Source: Candidatus Rifleibacteriota bacterium (lineage in GTDB: Bacteria > UBP17 > UBA6191 > JACPRK01). From it: DNA of 8,170 nt. A program made the position numbers and the translations under genes. Within the stretch, counting starts at the first letter, position 1. Each line of letters opens with the position of its first letter. Location: positions 1 to 8,170 of the forward strand of contig JACQZL010000352.1 in the NCBI GenBank assembly GCA_016213865.1, read 5' to 3'. Below, one piece after another: positions 5,952-8,170 of the stretch. The notes under the pieces are model-generated. The model worked only from the letters and a program-made list of their open reading frames with translations, was not told the DNA's origin and made no database searches.

Positions 5952-7306
5952 TCCATCGGCATCACCGGGAACATGCCGCCGCCCATCGACACGAACGAGG
6001 TCATCATCGTGGAGCTGAACCGTGCCAGGAAGTTCCCGACGCGGCCCGAGAAGAGCAGCGGGCCCAGATCGACGTAGCGCGGGACCTGGACCAGAGCCTC
6101 GCCCGGGAACATGCTCATCAGCATCATCGGCGAATCGACATACTCCTGAAGCACCATCGAGCCGGTCTCGACCCCGTGGCGAACCGCATGCTCCCAGGTC
6201 TCGTCGTCGGTCTCGGGACCGATCAGGACGGCGTCGCCGGAGGAGCCCTTGATGCGCTTGAGCACCCACTCCTCGCGCTGCTCCACGATCTCTTCCGGCT
6301 CGTCGACCCGGGCGATATTCACCGTGTAGGGGATGGCGTCGAGCAGTTCGTCGAGCGGGAGGTCGTCGAAGAGCGGGTGCAGCTCTTCGCAGTGGAGCAG
6401 CTCGAAGATCGACTTGGCGCTGAGCGCCTCGCCGTGGAACGAGTTGACGACCGGGAGGTTGCCGTCGCAGTAGGCCTGGATGAGCGGCTCGTACTCCTCG
6501 GTGTGGTAGTTCATCACGTGGCCCCACTCGAAGATGCGGTAGACCACGTCGATCTTGCGGCCCTGGTGGTGGGGAGTGCCGTCGTACTCGACGTCGCGGG
6601 CGTACATCAGATCGACCTCGTGGCCCTGCTCCTGGATGAAGTTGCAGATGCGCTCCGAGAGCTTGATCTGATCGCCGTCGAAGCCGGGCACGTCGGGCGT
6701 TGCGATGACCACGGCGATGTACGGGTTGTCGGTGTCTGCCGCCTCCAGGATCTCGTCCAGGAGCAGCGAGGTGCTCTTGAAGGGCGGCGGTTCGGGAATG
6801 GGGTGGCCGGCTTCGGCCATCAGGCCCGCGAAGTCGCGGTAGAGATCGTTGCGGCCGAGCATGTCGACGATGATGTCCGAGTCGGAGATGCCGCCGGGCC
6901 AGCTCACGTTGAACTCGTGGGTGATGATGCGGTTCTCGTGGAGTACCGTGTCGGGACGGATGACCCGGGGCATGACGCCGCCCCTCGGCTGAGTCATGAG
7001 GATGCGCTCGATCTCGGGCTGGATGGTAAGAAAGGAACGCATCAGCGGCCCCGCGGGGTGCTCCGGCTGCATCAACACCTCGAGGATGCGCTCCAGCGCC
7101 AGGTGGACCAGCTGGCCGAAGCGATCGTAGCGCGCCACGATCTCCGGGTTGAGAAAGAGCGGGTAGAGGGGAACGTGCAGATCCAGCCCCTCCGCCGCGC
7201 AGTTGGCGGCGAGGTAGTAGACCTCGCGACGGACGTACTCGGGGTCGACGCTCTGCCGACTCTCCAGGAACTTCTGGAACTCCTCGACAATCTGGAACTG
7301 GCTCAT
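5948..7306 (-). CDS. Circularly permuted ATP-grasp family protein
   Basis: A 452-residue cytosolic protein with the layout of circularly permuted ATP-grasp enzymes related to glutathionylspermidine synthetase-like ligases. Landmarks in order are: a helical N-terminus (1-100); HEFNVSWPGG at 130-139, like the family's substrate-side EINxxPGG region; a nucleotide-fold segment at 196-240 (IAVVIATPDV and HEVDLMYARDV); VVYRIFEWGHVM at 254-265; VVNSFHGEALSAKSIFELL at 286-304; WVLKRIKGSSGDAVLIGPE at 347-365, the ATP-binding lysine and glycine loop; VLQEYVDSP at 385-393; and DLGPLLFSGRVGNFLARFS then MGGGMFPV at the end. The loop reads GSSGDAV where many relatives have a YGGKGV-type sequence. The ATG at 7306 has GAGG seven bases upstream; the frame remains open to 7648, but that extension is low-complexity and runs into the opposite gene's promoter and start. 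It leads a two-gene unit with the oxidoreductase. Family members form amide bonds via acyl phosphates; the substrate is unknown. Confidence 0.75.
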   Translation of the reverse strand: MSQFQIVEEFQKFLESRQSVDPEYVRREVYYLAANCAAEGLDLHVPLYPLFLNPEIVARYDRFGQLVHLALERILEVLMQPEHPAGPLMRSFLTIQPEIERILMTQPRGGVMPRVIRPDTVLHENRIITHEFNVSWPGGISDSDIIVDMLGRNDLYRDFAGLMAEAGHPIPEPPPFKSTSLLLDEILEAADTDNPYIAVVIATPDVPGFDGDQIKLSERICNFIQEQGHEVDLMYARDVEYDGTPHHQGRKIDVVYRIFEWGHVMNYHTEEYEPLIQAYCDGNLPVVNSFHGEALSAKSIFELLHCEELHPLFDDLPLDELLDAIPYTVNIARVDEPEEIVEQREEWVLKRIKGSSGDAVLIGPETDDETWEHAVRHGVETGSMVLQEYVDSPMMLMSMFPGEALVQVPRYVDLGPLLFSGRVGNFLARFSSTMMTSFVSMGGGMFPVMPME

Positions 7307-7337
7307 CGGGCCGCCTCGCTCGACGGTCCGCGGGCCG

Positions 7338-7347
7338 GGTTCGAACC
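7338..7347. promoter_or_regulatory. Perfect 10-bp palindrome in the divergent ATP-grasp/SBP gap
   Basis: GGTTCGAACC is fully self-complementary and lies 32 bases upstream of the ATP-grasp start. The wider 208-bp gap (7307-7514) also has a minus-strand TAGACT at 7404-7409 that could be a -10 box for the ATP-grasp gene, with no good -35. An operator role is speculative. The resemblance to a tRNA T-arm is dealt with under the rejected items. Confidence 0.25.
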
Positions 7348-7441
7348 GCACCGGCTCGATGTGGCCGGACCCGGTCGACTGGCGTCGCGGATGGACGGGG
7401 GACAGTCTACTCCCGGCGTCGGGCGGATGGGTACCGTCATG

Positions 7442-7470
7442 TTCAAGCCGACTTTCGGGCGTGCTAGAGT
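7442..7470 (+). promoter_or_regulatory. Candidate promoter of the solute-binding protein gene
   Basis: TTCAAG (7442-7447) and TAGAGT (7465-7470) are spaced by 17 nt, and a TG one base upstream of the -10 (7462-7463) makes it an extended -10. The start site would fall near 7477, giving a leader of about 38 nt before the ATG. The -35 is only 3 of 6. Confidence 0.42.
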
Positions 7471-7514
7471 GGCCGGCGACAGGCCTTTCTGGACCCGTGG
7501 ACAAGGAGAGTGCG

Positions 7515-8170
7515 ATGCGATCGATCTCGCGGCGGATTTGCTTGATTGTGGTGGCGCTGGGGCTCGTTCTGGGCGGGGTCGCGCCGGCCCAAGAGAATGT
7601 CTTCAAGCGGGCCCTGGTGGCCGACGTGAAGGGCTTCGACCCCTGCAACGCCGCCGACGTCTATTGTTGCGATGTCGTCGCCAACGTCTTCGAGACGCTG
7701 GTCCAGTACTCGTACCTCGACCGCCCCTGCAAGGTCATCCCGTGCCTGGCCGAGGCGATGCCCCAGGTCAGCGCCGACCTCCTGACCTACACGTTCAAGC
7801 TGAGGAAGGGCGTGAAGTTCACCGATGACGCCTGCTTCACGGCCACCGCCGGCAAGGGGCGCGAGCTGAACGCCACCGACGTGATCTACTCGTTCAAGCG
7901 CATCTGCGACTCGCGCAACCACTCCTACGGTTGGCCCAGCTTCGACAAGAAGGTGCTCGGCATCAACGCCTGGCACGCCGCGTCGGCCGACGCCAAGGAC
8001 AACACCATCTACGACAAGCCGGTCGAGGGGTTCCAGGCGCCCGACCCGTACACGGTCGTCATCAAACTGACCGAGCCGTATCCGCAACTGCTCTACAACC
8101 TCTGCTCGCCGACTCTGTCCGTGGTCCCGCGCGAGGCGGTCGAGACCTACGGCCAGGAGTTCCTGAACCA
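7515..8170 (+). CDS. Family 5 extracellular solute-binding protein (peptide-type ABC transporter), 5' part
   Basis: The gene runs off the right edge; 218 complete codons are visible of a family usually about 500-600 residues long. AAGGAG (7503-7508) lies 6 nt before the ATG. Residues 1-25 are a Sec signal peptide with APA-Q at the cleavage site; there is no lipobox, so the mature protein is probably a free periplasmic binding protein. Typical OppA/DppA family landmarks follow: DVKGFDP near 37-43, VVANVFETLVQY (54-65), LTYTFKLRKGVKFTDD (90-105), NATDVIYSFKRI (119-130) and APDPYTVVIKLTEPYPQLLYNL (175-196). Family members bind oligopeptides, nickel or similar ligands and deliver them to an ABC permease. 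The visible mature part has eight cysteines (44, 51, 52, 72, 77, 107, 131, 197), many for this family and suggestive of disulfides. An insertion between 105 and 118 (ACFTATAGKGREL) is present in the strand before the DVIYS motif. Permease genes may follow outside the window. Confidence 0.9.
   Translation, partial: MRSISRRICLIVVALGLVLGGVAPAQENVFKRALVADVKGFDPCNAADVYCCDVVANVFETLVQYSYLDRPCKVIPCLAEAMPQVSADLLTYTFKLRKGVKFTDDACFTATAGKGRELNATDVIYSFKRICDSRNHSYGWPSFDKKVLGINAWHAASADAKDNTIYDKPVEGFQAPDPYTVVIKLTEPYPQLLYNLCSPTLSVVPREAVETYGQEFLN

Noticed and set aside
5952..6527. N-terminal extension of the oxidoreductase frame upstream of the GTG
   Set aside because: It overlaps the ATP-grasp coding region in another frame, is arginine-rich and unlike any MDR protein, and family length fits the GTG start.
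7335..7365. Possible tRNA 3' half (GGTTCGAACC resembles a T-arm)
   Set aside because: The flanking T-stem bases do not pair to five, and no acceptor stem, anticodon arm or D-arm is found at the expected distances.
7307..7648. N-terminal extension of the ATP-grasp frame up to 7648
   Set aside because: The sequence is low-complexity, crosses the opposite strand's promoter and start, and a good ribosome site exists at the ATG at 7306.
6176..7828. A long plus-strand open frame across the ATP-grasp gene and into the binding-protein gene
   Set aside because: It is antisense to the ATP-grasp protein, then out of frame with the real start at 7515, and becomes arginine-rich nonsense there.

Overview
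The window is high-GC DNA (well over 60% by eye) from a bacterium I cannot place to genus. Three of the six genes encode clear Sec signal peptides. The mix of a gingipain-type C25 protease, a circularly permuted ATP-grasp protein and a cysteine-rich family 5 solute-binding protein suggests an environmental high-GC lineage such as Acidobacteriota, Planctomycetota or Myxococcota-like groups. That placement is inference from gene content only. There are no rRNA, tRNA, CRISPR or transposase signatures.

Layout from left to right. Positions 1-34 hold one copy of a short hairpin-forming repeat. A strong rho-independent terminator on the minus strand (42-78) follows, then a minus-strand gene for a secreted gingipain (C25) cysteine protease that is most like Lys-gingipain (103-2166). 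Behind it on the same strand is an unrecognised 253-residue protein with a helical, HEAT-like N-terminal part and two C-terminal membrane segments (2348-3109). A divergent regulatory region with an inverted repeat (3214-3230) separates it from a plus-strand gene for an exported phospholipase D/cardiolipin-synthase-like enzyme (3324-4811). That gene converges on a minus-strand pair, and the 81-bp gap between them holds the second copy of the repeat (4842-4875). The pair is a circularly permuted ATP-grasp protein (5948-7306) followed by a VAT1-like quinone oxidoreductase (4893-5951). The two overlap by 4 bp, so they are probably co-transcribed and translationally coupled. A second divergent region leads to the start of a periplasmic peptide-type ABC transporter binding protein (7515 onward), which runs off the right edge.

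How the genes fit together: the protease and the family 5 binding protein would suit an organism that digests external protein and imports peptides, but they are far apart and nothing shows co-regulation. The ATP-grasp/oxidoreductase pair is the only convincing operon and the best candidate for an uncharacterised two-gene pathway. The exported PLD and the membrane-anchored helical protein share a divergent promoter region and may be linked in envelope biology. I see no defence system or mobile element.
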